A model generated the notes under the pieces. That model was not told where the DNA came from. It worked only from the letters and a program-made list of their open reading frames with translations, and did no database searches. A program made the position numbers and the translations under genes. 48,239 nt of DNA from Luteibacter sp. UNCMF331Sha3.1 (lineage in GTDB: Bacteria; Pseudomonadota; Gammaproteobacteria; Xanthomonadales; Rhodanobacteraceae), in the NCBI RefSeq assembly GCF_900109915.1, contig NZ_FOBU01000002.1, forward strand, positions 1-48,239, read 5' to 3'. Shown one piece after another: positions 1 through 12,368 of the stretch; position 1 is the stretch's first letter; each line of letters opens with the position of its first letter.

Positions 1-55
1 TTTTTCTTTGCGCGCAGCGCGACCCGCAACAGGTCACCGCCAGGGGCTTTATCCC

Positions 56-87
56 AAAAACCCGGTCTCATTGAGGCCGGGTTTTTT
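56..87 (+). terminator. Intrinsic terminator of an upstream gene
   Basis: A-run, CCCGG-T-CTC stem, ATT loop, GAG-G-CCGGG and a run of six T. The stem is about 13-14 bp with one wobble pair. It presumably ends a gene lying left of the window. The bases after the T-run (TTTTCTTTGCGC, 84-95) are also the first bases of the window, so a second copy of this terminator tail may lie just before base 1. Confidence 0.8.
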
Positions 88-96
88 CTTTGCGCC

Positions 97-120
97 TGTG
101 GGAGCGCGCTCGCGCGCGAT
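97..120 (+). repeat. REP arm, type B (single)
   Basis: GTGGGAGCGCGCTCGCGCGC core. It is the same arm that forms the perfect palindrome at 1136-1175. It shares the GTGGGAGC head with the dominant type A arms but has a different stem. Confidence 0.7.
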
Positions 121-150
121 CAGGTGCTCGCCCCAAGCATCCCAATCCCC

Positions 151-219
151 GGTGGGAGCCAGCCTGCTGGCGAACGGTGCTCGCGGCAAGCCCCCTTCGC
201 CAGCAGGCTGGCTCCCACC
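151..219. repeat. REPIN, type A (inverted pair)
   Basis: Two type A arms (core GTGGGAGCCAGCCTGCTGGC) in inverted orientation around a spacer of about 20 bases rich in GCTCGCGGCAAG. This is the commonest repeat in the window. It lies in the 339-base gap before glpR, which otherwise shows no gene; 220-339 holds only the glpR leader. Confidence 0.9.
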
Positions 220-339
220 AGGCTGATGCTTATCGGATTAGTCGGGTCCACCACATTCGACGGACCCGCACCAGCGACATGACACCCACGCGACAAGGCG
301 GCATCATGTCCCCCGCGCTATGCGTTAACGGGACGGACG

Positions 340-1107
340 ATGGAGTCACGACTCAACAGACGACAGGAAGAACTCATCGCGATCGTGCAGCGCGAGGGCT
401 TCGTTGGCGTGGAAGATCTCGCCAGTCATTTCGACGTGGCACCCCAGACCATCCGTCGCGATCTCAACTTCCTTGCCGACGGTGGCCTCATCCGTCGCTA
501 TCACGGGGGCGTCAGCGCGCCCTCGAGCGTCGAAAACGTCGCTTACGCGGCACGCCAGGCGCTCCAGACCGACGAGAAGAATCGCATCGCGGCATCGATC
601 GCCGCGGCCATCCCCAACGGCTCGTCGCTCTTCATCAATCTGGGCACGACCAACGAAGGCGTCGGCCGCGCGCTGCTGGATCATCGCGATCTTCGCGTTA
701 TCACCAACAACCTCAACATCGCGATCCTGCTCAGCGACAACCCGACGTTCGAAGTGATCGTCGCCGGCGGCGTGGTGCGTGGACGGGACCATGGTGTCAC
801 CGGCGAGGCCACGATCGAGCTGATACGCCAGTTCAAGGTCGACATCGGCATCATCGGCATTTCGGGCATCGAGCTCGACGGCACGCTCCTGGACTTCGAC
901 TTCCACGAGGTCCGTGTCGCGCAGGCCATCATCGAGCACTCGCGCCAGGTCTTCCTCGGTGCGGATCACAGCAAGATCGGCCGTAACGCGATGGTTCGCC
1001 TCGGCGACTTCTCGCAGGTCGACGCGTGGTTCACCGACCGCGAGCCGCCCGACGCCCTGCGACCGGTCCTCGACGCATCAGGCACCCAGGTCCACATCGC
1101 CGGCTAG
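340..1107 (+). CDS. glpR: DeoR-family regulator GlpR (glycerol-3-phosphate repressor)
   Basis: This 255-aa protein has an N-terminal DeoR-type winged helix (residues about 6-57; helix-turn-helix about 21-50 with VEDLASHFDVAPQTIRRDL) and a C-terminal DeoRC sugar-phosphate sensor domain. Length and layout match E. coli GlpR (252 aa). In that family glycerol-3-phosphate releases the repressor from DNA. The next three genes, glpD, glpF and glpK on the same strand, are the expected regulon, and half-sites matching the GlpR consensus lie directly downstream (1234-1343). The start is the first ATG of the conserved N-terminus; no strong ribosome site is visible. The gene is separated from glpD by 295 bases holding a perfect palindrome and the operators, so it is probably transcribed separately. 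Confidence 0.93.
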   Translation: MESRLNRRQEELIAIVQREGFVGVEDLASHFDVAPQTIRRDLNFLADGGLIRRYHGGVSAPSSVENVAYAARQALQTDEKNRIAASIAAAIPNGSSLFINLGTTNEGVGRALLDHRDLRVITNNLNIAILLSDNPTFEVIVAGGVVRGRDHGVTGEATIELIRQFKVDIGIIGISGIELDGTLLDFDFHEVRVAQAIIEHSRQVFLGADHSKIGRNAMVRLGDFSQVDAWFTDREPPDALRPVLDASGTQVHIAG

Positions 1108-1135
1108 CCCGCGCCCCGAGCAACGAGCCGCCCGA

Positions 1136-1175
1136 CCTGTGGGAGCGCGCTCGCGCGCGAGCGCGCTCCCACAGG
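1136..1175. repeat. 40-bp perfect palindrome (type B REP, back to back)
   Basis: CCTGTGGGAGCGCGCTCGCG is followed at once by its exact reverse complement, giving 20+20 bases with no spacer. It sits 28 bases after the glpR stop and can form a very stable hairpin without a T-run. Its sequence is that of the type B REP arm at 97-120, so it is best seen as a REP pair that may also attenuate glpR transcription. Confidence 0.85.
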
Positions 1176-1233
1176 GCACCCGTTACCGCACAGCACACCA
1201 TACGAACCACTCTTCGCTGCACTGCAGCGTGCG

Positions 1234-1343
1234 ATGTTCGTTTATGTTCGAATATGCTCGTTTACATGCAGGCGAAGCCTGACCGCGCGTATGAAATGTT
1301 CGAATGCGCAAGGATCGATGCGCATGGCACGGAAAACGAACGT
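1234..1343 (+). promoter_or_regulatory. GlpR operator half-site array upstream of glpD
   Basis: Three directly repeated decamers abut exactly: ATGTTCGTTT (1234-1243), ATGTTCGAAT (1244-1253) and ATGCTCGTTT (1254-1263). Another ATGTTCGAAT lies at 1296-1305, and an inverted copy AAACGAACGT at 1334-1343. These match the E. coli GlpR half-site consensus (WATGTTCGWT). The array lies 60-170 bases before the glpD start, so it should cover its promoter. No convincing -35/-10 pair could be picked out within it. Confidence 0.75.
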
Positions 1344-1402
1344 ACCCGAGCGTAGGGTTTTCTTACCGTCGGCGGCATCGCCTCCCACCTCTGGAGTGCG
1401 CG

Positions 1403-2890
1403 ATGGTCGAGCAGGTCGATGTCTTGGTGGTCGGTGGTGGTGTCAACGGCGTCGGTATCGCCCGTGACGCCGCGGGACGTGGTCTCAGTGTGTGGCTCTG
1501 CGAGCGCGACGACCTCGCGTCGCACACGTCGAGTGCCAGCACGAAGCTGATTCACGGGGGGCTGCGTTACCTCGAGCAGTTCGAATTCGCCCTCGTGGGC
1601 AAGGCGCTCGCCGAGCGCGAAGTGCTGCTCCGCGCCGCGCCGCACATCATCTGGCCGCTGCGCTTCGTCCTCCCTCACCAGCCGCACCTGCGCCCCGCGT
1701 GGATGATCCGCATCGGCCTGTTCCTCTACGACCACCTCGGTCGCGGCCGGCGCACGCTCCCGGGGTCGCGTCGCGTGCGCTTCGCCAAGCACGTCACCGG
1801 CGAACCCCTGCGCGATGACTTCAGCGTCGGCTTCGTCTACTCCGACGCCTGGGTGCAGGATGCCCGACTCGTCGTGCTCAACGCGATGGACGCGGCACGG
1901 CGCGGCGTGAAGATCGAGACGCACACGCGCTGCGTCAGCGCGCGCCGCGACGGCGAAGGCTGGACCGCGGAGCTCGAAGCGCGCGACGGCAGCCGTCATT
2001 TCGTGAAGGCACGCGCGCTCGTGAACGCCGCCGGTCCCTGGGCGGCGTCGTTCCTCGACGACGTCGCGCACGTGAAACACGATCACTCGCTGCGCCTGAT
2101 CAAGGGCAGCCACATCGTCGTGCCGCGCATCTTCGACCATCGCTACGCCTACATCTTCCAGCAGCCCGATCGCCGCATCGTGTTCGCCATCCCCTATGAG
2201 CGCGACTTCACGCTCGTCGGTACCACCGATATCGAATACAAGGACGACCCGTCGCATCCGGTCATCACGGACGACGAAACCCGCTACCTCTGCGATGCCG
2301 CGAATCGCTACTTCAAGAAGCAGCTCACGCCGGACGACGTGGTCTGGAGCTACAGCGGCGTGCGTCCGCTGCTGCAGGACGAGTCGGGCAACGCGTCGGA
2401 AGTCACGCGCGACTACCTGCTCGACATCGACACGAAGGGCCCGCCGCTGCTCAACGTCTTTGGCGGCAAGCTCACGACGTTCCGCAAGCTCTCCGAGGAG
2501 GCCGTGGACCGTCTCGCGCCGCTGCTCGGCAACGAGCGTCCGGCGTGGACCGCCGACGCGCCCCCGCTGCCGGGTGGCGGCGAGCGCGACATCGACGAGC
2601 TCCTCGCCGACGTACGTGCGACGCGCCCATGGCTGCCGGAAACGTTCGCGTGGCGTCTCGTGCACAGCTACGGCACCCGTGCACGCGACCTGCTCGGCGA
2701 AGCCGATGGTCTCCACGCCTTGGGCACGCACTTCGGCGCCGACCTCTACCAGGCCGAGGTCGACTACCTCGTCCGCCACGAGTGGGCGACGGAAGCCGAG
2801 GACATCCTCTGGCGTCGCAGCAAGCTCGGCCTGCGCGTCGGTCCCGACGACGTCCAGCGCCTTTCCGCTTACCTATCCACGAAGCGCTGA
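1403..2890 (+). CDS. glpD: Aerobic glycerol-3-phosphate dehydrogenase GlpD
   Basis: This 495-aa FAD enzyme oxidises sn-glycerol-3-phosphate to dihydroxyacetone phosphate at the inner membrane and passes electrons to quinone. The N-terminal Rossmann FAD motif GGGVNG is at residues 11-16 and the family signature STKLIHGGLRYLE at about 46-58. The C-terminal cap domain of the DAO/GlpD family follows, and the size is close to E. coli GlpD (501 aa). I chose ATG 1403 because the FAD motif then begins ten residues in. The frame is open from 1304 but that part resembles nothing and overlaps the operators. It is followed after 72 bases by glpF. Regulation by GlpR is inferred from the operator array just upstream. 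Confidence 0.96.
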   Translation: MVEQVDVLVVGGGVNGVGIARDAAGRGLSVWLCERDDLASHTSSASTKLIHGGLRYLEQFEFALVGKALAEREVLLRAAPHIIWPLRFVLPHQPHLRPAWMIRIGLFLYDHLGRGRRTLPGSRRVRFAKHVTGEPLRDDFSVGFVYSDAWVQDARLVVLNAMDAARRGVKIETHTRCVSARRDGEGWTAELEARDGSRHFVKARALVNAAGPWAASFLDDVAHVKHDHSLRLIKGSHIVVPRIFDHRYAYIFQQPDRRIVFAIPYERDFTLVGTTDIEYKDDPSHPVITDDETRYLCDAANRYFKKQLTPDDVVWSYSGVRPLLQDESGNASEVTRDYLLDIDTKGPPLLNVFGGKLTTFRKLSEEAVDRLAPLLGNERPAWTADAPPLPGGGERDIDELLADVRATRPWLPETFAWRLVHSYGTRARDLLGEADGLHALGTHFGADLYQAEVDYLVRHEWATEAEDILWRRSKLGLRVGPDDVQRLSAYLSTKR

Positions 2891-2907
2891 GCGCTCGCGG
2901 TCCCCAG

Positions 2908-2938
2908 CGCGCGCCGGACTGCTGACCGGCGCGTGTTT
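2908..2938 (+). terminator. Hairpin between glpD and glpF
   Basis: CGCGCCGG, an 8-base loop and CCGGCGCG (2910-2933), extendable by a G-U and a C-G pair, followed by TGTTTCC. The T-run is weak, so this is more likely an mRNA processing, stability or partial-termination element that sets glpD apart from glpFK than a full stop. Confidence 0.5.
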
Positions 2939-2962
2939 CCCAGAAAAAAAGGAGTACTCAGC

Positions 2963-5193
<2,231 letters not shown>

Positions 5194-5203
5194 GGCAAGC
5201 GCG

Positions 5204-5320
5204 TTCGCCAGCAGGCTGGCTCCCACCGACGGGCACTGGCCATTAATGGGCTGAGCTCTTTCGCCAGCAGGCTGGCTCCCACCGACGGTGATTGCCTGGT
5301 GGGAGCCAGCCTGCTGGCGA
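5204..5320. repeat. Cluster of three type A REP arms
   Basis: Two arms read on the minus strand (5204-5227, 5260-5283) and one on the plus strand (5298-5320). The last two form a REPIN-like inverted pair with a short spacer. The cluster lies directly after the glpK stop. Confidence 0.88.
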
Positions 5321-5346
5321 AGGGTGCTCGCGAAAGCGATCAATAA

Positions 5347-7653
<2,307 letters not shown>

Positions 7654-7691
7654 TGACGGCGCGCAGCGGCGCTATGGCCGGAGCGCGCTGA

Positions 7692-8696
7692 ATGGCCCTG
7701 AATCGCGACGACAAGTCGCCCCTGTTCGCACCGGGCGTGGCGGGAACGCTGCGCCTGATCGTGTACCTCGCGCTCGCCTGCGTGCTCATGGTGCTCGATC
7801 ATCGCGGTGGCTGGCTGGGTAACGTCCGTTACGGCCTTTCGCTCGTCGTCGAGCCCGTCTACCGCATCGCCGGCCTGCCGTCGCAGGGTTTCCAGGCGGC
7901 GACGGTCGCGTTCGCCGACCGGCAGCGCCTGACCGAACAGAACCAGCGCCTGCGCGAAGACCTGCTGCTGGCCAACGCCAAGCTCAACCGCATGGCGTCC
8001 GTGGCCGAGCAGAACACCCGCCTGAAAGAGCTGCTCGACACCCAGCACAGCCTGTCGCTCAACGTGCAGCTCGCGCGCCTCATCGGCGTGGACCTCGGCA
8101 GTTTCCGCCACCGCATCGTGCTCAACGTGGGCGCGCGCGACAAGGTGCAGCCCGGGCAGGTGGTGATCGACGCGCGCGGCGTCATGGGCCAGATCGTCGA
8201 AGTGATGCCCACGACGGCGGTGGCGATGCTGATCACCGACCCCAACCATGCGATCCCCGTGACCATCGAACGCACGGGGCTGCGTACCATCGCCTACGGC
8301 TCGCGCGCGGGCGACATGCTGACGCTGCCGAACATCCCCGTGTCCGCCGATGTGCAGGTGGGCGACAAACTCGTCACCTCGGGGCTCGGCGGGCGCTTTC
8401 CGCCCGGTTTCCCCGTGGGCGAGATCCGCGACGTGGCCCAGACGGCGTCGGGCACCTTCCTGTCCGCGCAGGCGAAGCCGGCCGCCGATCTGGACCGCAG
8501 CGAAGACGTCCTATTGCTGCACGACCTCGCGGAATCCGCGGGTCCGCCGCCGCCCGCGCCCAACGTCGGGCCGCCGTCCGACCTGAAACCGGATCCGGCC
8601 GTCGCCCCGACGCTGCCGTCCGTGACGTCGCCCACCGCCACGCCGCTGCCCGCGCGCGCGTCCACCGCCGCCACACCGACGGGGGCCACGCCATGA
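7692..8696 (+). CDS. mreC: Rod shape-determining protein MreC
   Basis: This 334-aa bitopic inner-membrane protein has a short cytoplasmic N-terminus, a membrane span at about 18-36, a coiled coil at about 70-115 and the periplasmic double beta-barrel MreC domain to about 280. The last 50 residues are a Pro/Ala/Thr-rich tail of low complexity. The family links cytoplasmic MreB to PBP2 and activates it. It overlaps mreD by ATGA (8693-8696), so the two are translationally coupled. Confidence 0.95.
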   Translation: MALNRDDKSPLFAPGVAGTLRLIVYLALACVLMVLDHRGGWLGNVRYGLSLVVEPVYRIAGLPSQGFQAATVAFADRQRLTEQNQRLREDLLLANAKLNRMASVAEQNTRLKELLDTQHSLSLNVQLARLIGVDLGSFRHRIVLNVGARDKVQPGQVVIDARGVMGQIVEVMPTTAVAMLITDPNHAIPVTIERTGLRTIAYGSRAGDMLTLPNIPVSADVQVGDKLVTSGLGGRFPPGFPVGEIRDVAQTASGTFLSAQAKPAADLDRSEDVLLLHDLAESAGPPPPAPNVGPPSDLKPDPAVAPTLPSVTSPTATPLPARASTAATPTGATP

Positions 8697-9184
8697 ATCG
8701 TCTCCGCGTTCGCCAGCTCTGGTTCGCCGCCACGCTGCTGCTGTCGCTGTTCCTCATGCTGATCCCGCTGCCGGGTCCGCTCACGCCGTTCAAGCCCTAC
8801 TGGCCGGCACTGATCCTGCTCTACTGGTGCCTGCAGTCGGGCGATCGCGTGACGCTGGGGCTCGCCTTCTGCGTCGGCGTGGCCGCCGATCTCTTCGACG
8901 GCGTGCTGCTGGGCGAACAGGCGCTGCGGCTCACCGCGATGGTGTTCATCGCACTGCGCTTCCGCTCGCGCCTGCGTTTCTTCCCGATGTGGCAACAGTC
9001 GCTCGCCGTGCTCGGCTTCCTCGTCAACGACCGCATCCTGCTCCTGCTGGTGCGCGTGTTCGGTGGCGATCCGCTTCCGCCGGTGGAGTACTGGATCTCG
9101 CCGCTGGTCGGCGCGGCCCTGTGGCCGTTCGTCTTCCTGATCCTCGACGACCTGCGCGCGCGGCTGCGCATTCACGACGCATGA
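8693..9184 (+). CDS. mreD: Rod shape-determining protein MreD
   Basis: This 163-aa polytopic inner-membrane protein has about five hydrophobic segments, the usual MreD size and make-up. It partners MreC in the elongasome. It overlaps mreC upstream and mrdA downstream, each by ATGA (8693-8696, 9181-9184), which fixes both ends. Confidence 0.93.
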   Translation: MNRLRVRQLWFAATLLLSLFLMLIPLPGPLTPFKPYWPALILLYWCLQSGDRVTLGLAFCVGVAADLFDGVLLGEQALRLTAMVFIALRFRSRLRFFPMWQQSLAVLGFLVNDRILLLLVRVFGGDPLPPVEYWISPLVGAALWPFVFLILDDLRARLRIHDA

Positions 9185-11172
9185 AGCGCCGGCGCGCCTC
9201 GATCAAGGAAAGCCGCGGCGAAGTCGCGCTGTTCCGTCGCCGCGCGCTCGCCGGCTTCGCGCTGATCCTGCTCGGCCTGTGCGCGGTGTGCGTGCGCTAC
9301 GTGTACCTGCAGGTGCTGCACCACGAGGAATTCGTGGCGCGCTCGGACCAGAACCGCGTGAAGCCCCGTGCGATCCCGCCCGCGCGCGGTCTGATCTACG
9401 ACCGCAACGGCGTGCTGCTCGCCGACAACGTGCCGGCCTTCCGCCTGGAAGTCACGCCCGAGCAGGTCGGCGACATGGACGACATGCTCGGCAAGCTCGG
9501 CGCCGTGGTGCCGCTCAGCGACGACGACATCGCCACCTTCCGCAAACAGGTGAAGCAGGGCCGCCGCTTCGAAGGCATCCCGCTGCGGCTCAAGCTGACC
9601 GAAGACGAGATCGGCCGCTTCGCCGTGAATCGCTGGCGTTTTCCGGGTGTGGACGTGGTGCCGTACCTCACGCGGCGCTATCCGCTCGGGCCGTCGATGG
9701 CCCACGTCATCGGCTACGTCAGTCGCATCGACACCGACGACCTCGACCGCATGGACGACGACGAAGAGGCCGGCTACAAGGGCACCACGCACATCGGCCG
9801 CATCGGCATCGAACGTTATTACGAGAAGCTGCTGCACGGCGCGCCCGGGTACGAGCTGGTGGAGGTGAACGCCGACGGTCGCACGCAGGCCGTGCTGGAC
9901 ACCACGCCGCCCACGCCGGGCAAGAACATCTACCTGAGCATCGACGTGCGCCTGCAGAAGGCGGCCGAGCAAGCGATGGCGGGCAGGGCGGGCGCGGCCA
10001 TCGCGATCGATCCGCGCAACGGCCAGGTGCTCGCGTTCGTCAGCGTGCCGGACTTCGACCCCAACCTTTTCGTGAACGGCATCAGCTCCGCCGACTACAA
10101 GGCGCTGACCACCGCGCCCGACAAACCGCTGTACAACCGCGCGCTGCGCGGTGTGTATCCGCCGGGTTCCACCGTCAAGCCCTTCCTCGCGCTGGGTGGC
10201 CTCACGCTGGGCATCCGCCGCCCGAGCGACACCGTGCTCTCGACGGGCGAGTTCTGCATCCCGGGTCAGTCGCGTTGCTATCGCGACGACAAGCGTGGCG
10301 GCGACGGCACGGTGAACATGATCCGCGCCATCGAGCTGTCGACGAACACGTATTTCTATCGCCTCGCGCTCGACATGGGCATCGACCGGCTGGCCTCGTG
10401 GATGGGCAGCCTCGGCTTCGGCAAGAAGACGGGCATCGATCTCGTCGGCGAAGTGGAGGGCATCCTGCCGTCGCGCGAGTGGAAGATGGGCCGCAGCAAG
10501 GCCGGCTGGTACCCGGGCGAGACGATCATCGCCGGCATCGGCCAGGGCTACTGGGCCGTCACGCCGCTGCAGCTGGCGCACGCCACCGCGACGTTCGCGG
10601 GGCACGGCATTCCGTACACGCCGCACCTGCTGCTCGACACGCAGGATGGCGTCGACAGCCCGCGCGTGCCGCAGGCGTTTCCGCCGTCGGGGCCGTCCGT
10701 GGTGCGCAAGCAGGCCGACTGGAACGCCGTGAACGAAGGCATGGAAGCGGTCATCAACTCCGGCAAGGGCACCGGCAAGAAGCTGGGCATCGGCTTCCCG
10801 TACCTCATCGCGGGCAAGAGCGGCACGGCCGAGCGTTTCTCGCGCAAGACCGACGCCTACGACAACAACAAGAACACCGCGTACCTCGCCACCCGCCACC
10901 GCGCGCTGTTCATCGCGTACACGCCCGCCGACGATCCGAAGATCGCCGTCGCCGTGGTGCTCGAGGCTGGCGCATGGGGTGCCGCGGACTCCGGCCCGAT
11001 CGCGCGCAAGATCCTCGATCAGTGGGTGGTCGACGAGGGTGGTCCGCGTCCGGCGGAACCGCCGCCGGGGCCGGTCGCCACCGCGGACGCCGATCCGGCG
11101 GATAGCGCCGACGAACCCGCCGCGCCGTCGAGCGCGGGCGAGCCGCCGCAGGACGACGGGGAGGACCAGTAA
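9181..11172 (+). CDS. mrdA: Penicillin-binding protein 2 (peptidoglycan DD-transpeptidase)
   Basis: This 663-aa class B PBP cross-links peptidoglycan during side-wall growth with RodA. It has a single span at about 22-42 and a PBP dimerisation/pedestal region starting RGLIYDRNG. The transpeptidase domain has the active serine in STVK (S330, K333), SxN (S387-N389) and KSGT (K546). S330 is also the number of the active serine in E. coli PBP2. The last 40 residues are a Pro/Ala/Asp-rich extension beyond the catalytic domain. The start follows the ATGA overlap with mreD, and rodA begins two bases after its stop. Confidence 0.97.
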   Translation: MKRRRASIKESRGEVALFRRRALAGFALILLGLCAVCVRYVYLQVLHHEEFVARSDQNRVKPRAIPPARGLIYDRNGVLLADNVPAFRLEVTPEQVGDMDDMLGKLGAVVPLSDDDIATFRKQVKQGRRFEGIPLRLKLTEDEIGRFAVNRWRFPGVDVVPYLTRRYPLGPSMAHVIGYVSRIDTDDLDRMDDDEEAGYKGTTHIGRIGIERYYEKLLHGAPGYELVEVNADGRTQAVLDTTPPTPGKNIYLSIDVRLQKAAEQAMAGRAGAAIAIDPRNGQVLAFVSVPDFDPNLFVNGISSADYKALTTAPDKPLYNRALRGVYPPGSTVKPFLALGGLTLGIRRPSDTVLSTGEFCIPGQSRCYRDDKRGGDGTVNMIRAIELSTNTYFYRLALDMGIDRLASWMGSLGFGKKTGIDLVGEVEGILPSREWKMGRSKAGWYPGETIIAGIGQGYWAVTPLQLAHATATFAGHGIPYTPHLLLDTQDGVDSPRVPQAFPPSGPSVVRKQADWNAVNEGMEAVINSGKGTGKKLGIGFPYLIAGKSGTAERFSRKTDAYDNNKNTAYLATRHRALFIAYTPADDPKIAVAVVLEAGAWGAADSGPIARKILDQWVVDEGGPRPAEPPPGPVATADADPADSADEPAAPSSAGEPPQDDGEDQ

Positions 11173-11174
11173 CC

Positions 11175-12290
11175 ATGTTCCCGCAATTCACCGCGCGCAT
11201 GAAGCGCTTCGGCCTGCGGCTGCTGACGAAGCCGCGCCTCGACCTGCCGCTGCTGCTGGCGCTTTTCGTGCTGGCCATCGTGGGCCTCTGCAATCTGTAC
11301 AGCGCAGGGGGCGACAACGTCTCGCTCGTGACCGGGCAGGCCGCGCGCTTCGTGCTCGGCGGCGTGCTGCTGCTGGTCATTTCGCGCATTCCGCCGCCGG
11401 TGCTGCGCTCGTGGACGCCGTGGCTCTACCTCGGCAGCACGGCGTTGCTGGTCGTGGTGGCCATCCTGGGCGAAGGGCGCGGCGCATACCGCTGGCTCGA
11501 TCTCGGCGTCATGCGCTTCCAGCCGTCCGAGCTGCTGAAGCTGACGATGCCGATGATGGTCGCGTGGTATCTGCACCCGCGACAGCTGCCGCCGGGCTGG
11601 AAGGACATCGCCGTCGTGGGCCTGCTGATCGCGGTGCCCGCGGGACTGATCGCCGAGCAGCCCGACCTGGGCACGGCGCTCCTCGTGGCGGGCGCGGGCG
11701 CGTTCGCGCTGTTCCTCTCGGGCATGGCGTGGTGGCGCATCGGGTTGCTGGGCGGCGCCGTGGGCGCGGTGATCCCCGTGGCCTGGCAGTTCCTCCACGA
11801 ATACCAGCGCAACCGCGTGCGCACGCTGCTCGATCCCGAATCGGATCCGCTCGGCAAGGGCTGGCACATCATCCAGTCCAAGATCGCGGTGGGCTCGGGC
11901 GGCACGTTCGGCAAGGGCTGGCAGCACGGCTCGCAGTCGCGCCTGGAATTCCTGCCCGAGCACACCACGGACTTCGCCTTCGCGGTGTTCTCCGAAGAGT
12001 TCGGCCTGGTCGGCGTGATCCTGATCATGCTGCTCTACGCGTTCATCATCGGGCGCTGCCTGTGGATCGCGATGAACGCGCGCGACACCTATTCGCGACT
12101 TCTGGCCGGCGCCATCGGCATGAGTTTCTTCGTCTACGTGGCGGTCAACGGCGGCATGGTGGCGGGCATCCTCCCCGTCGTCGGCGTGCCCATGCCGCTG
12201 CTGAGCTACGGCGGCACCTCGGCGGTTTCGCTGCTCACCGGCTTCGGCGTGCTGATGTCGATCCACGCGAACCGCAAGCTGCACGACTGA
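11175..12290 (+). CDS. rodA: SEDS glycosyltransferase RodA
   Basis: This 371-aa polytopic membrane protein (about ten spans) of the SEDS family polymerises lipid II into glycan strands as partner of PBP2. It carries the SEDS signatures FLPEHTTDFAFAVFSEE, with the essential Asp at about 266, and PVVGVPMPLLSYGGTS near the C-terminus. E. coli RodA is 370 aa. It begins two bases after mrdA; a GGGGAGGACCAGTAACC ribosome-site region lies over the mrdA stop. Confidence 0.97.
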   Translation: MFPQFTARMKRFGLRLLTKPRLDLPLLLALFVLAIVGLCNLYSAGGDNVSLVTGQAARFVLGGVLLLVISRIPPPVLRSWTPWLYLGSTALLVVVAILGEGRGAYRWLDLGVMRFQPSELLKLTMPMMVAWYLHPRQLPPGWKDIAVVGLLIAVPAGLIAEQPDLGTALLVAGAGAFALFLSGMAWWRIGLLGGAVGAVIPVAWQFLHEYQRNRVRTLLDPESDPLGKGWHIIQSKIAVGSGGTFGKGWQHGSQSRLEFLPEHTTDFAFAVFSEEFGLVGVILIMLLYAFIIGRCLWIAMNARDTYSRLLAGAIGMSFFVYVAVNGGMVAGILPVVGVPMPLLSYGGTSAVSLLTGFGVLMSIHANRKLHD

Positions 12291-12368
12291 GGCGCGAGAC
12301 CGCGAAAGCCTGAACATTCCCCGAAGCCCGCCCCGGCCATGCCACGACAGCGTGATACGCTTCCTTGC

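Noticed and set aside
8-226. Short plus-strand frame at the left end
   Set aside because: Made of a terminator and REP arms (translations such as V-G-A-S-L-L-A come from the GTGGGAGCCAGCCTGCTGGC arm); same for frames within the other REP clusters.
1304-1402. N-terminal extension of GlpD
   Set aside because: Open in frame but overlaps the GlpR operators and precedes the conserved FAD-binding start.
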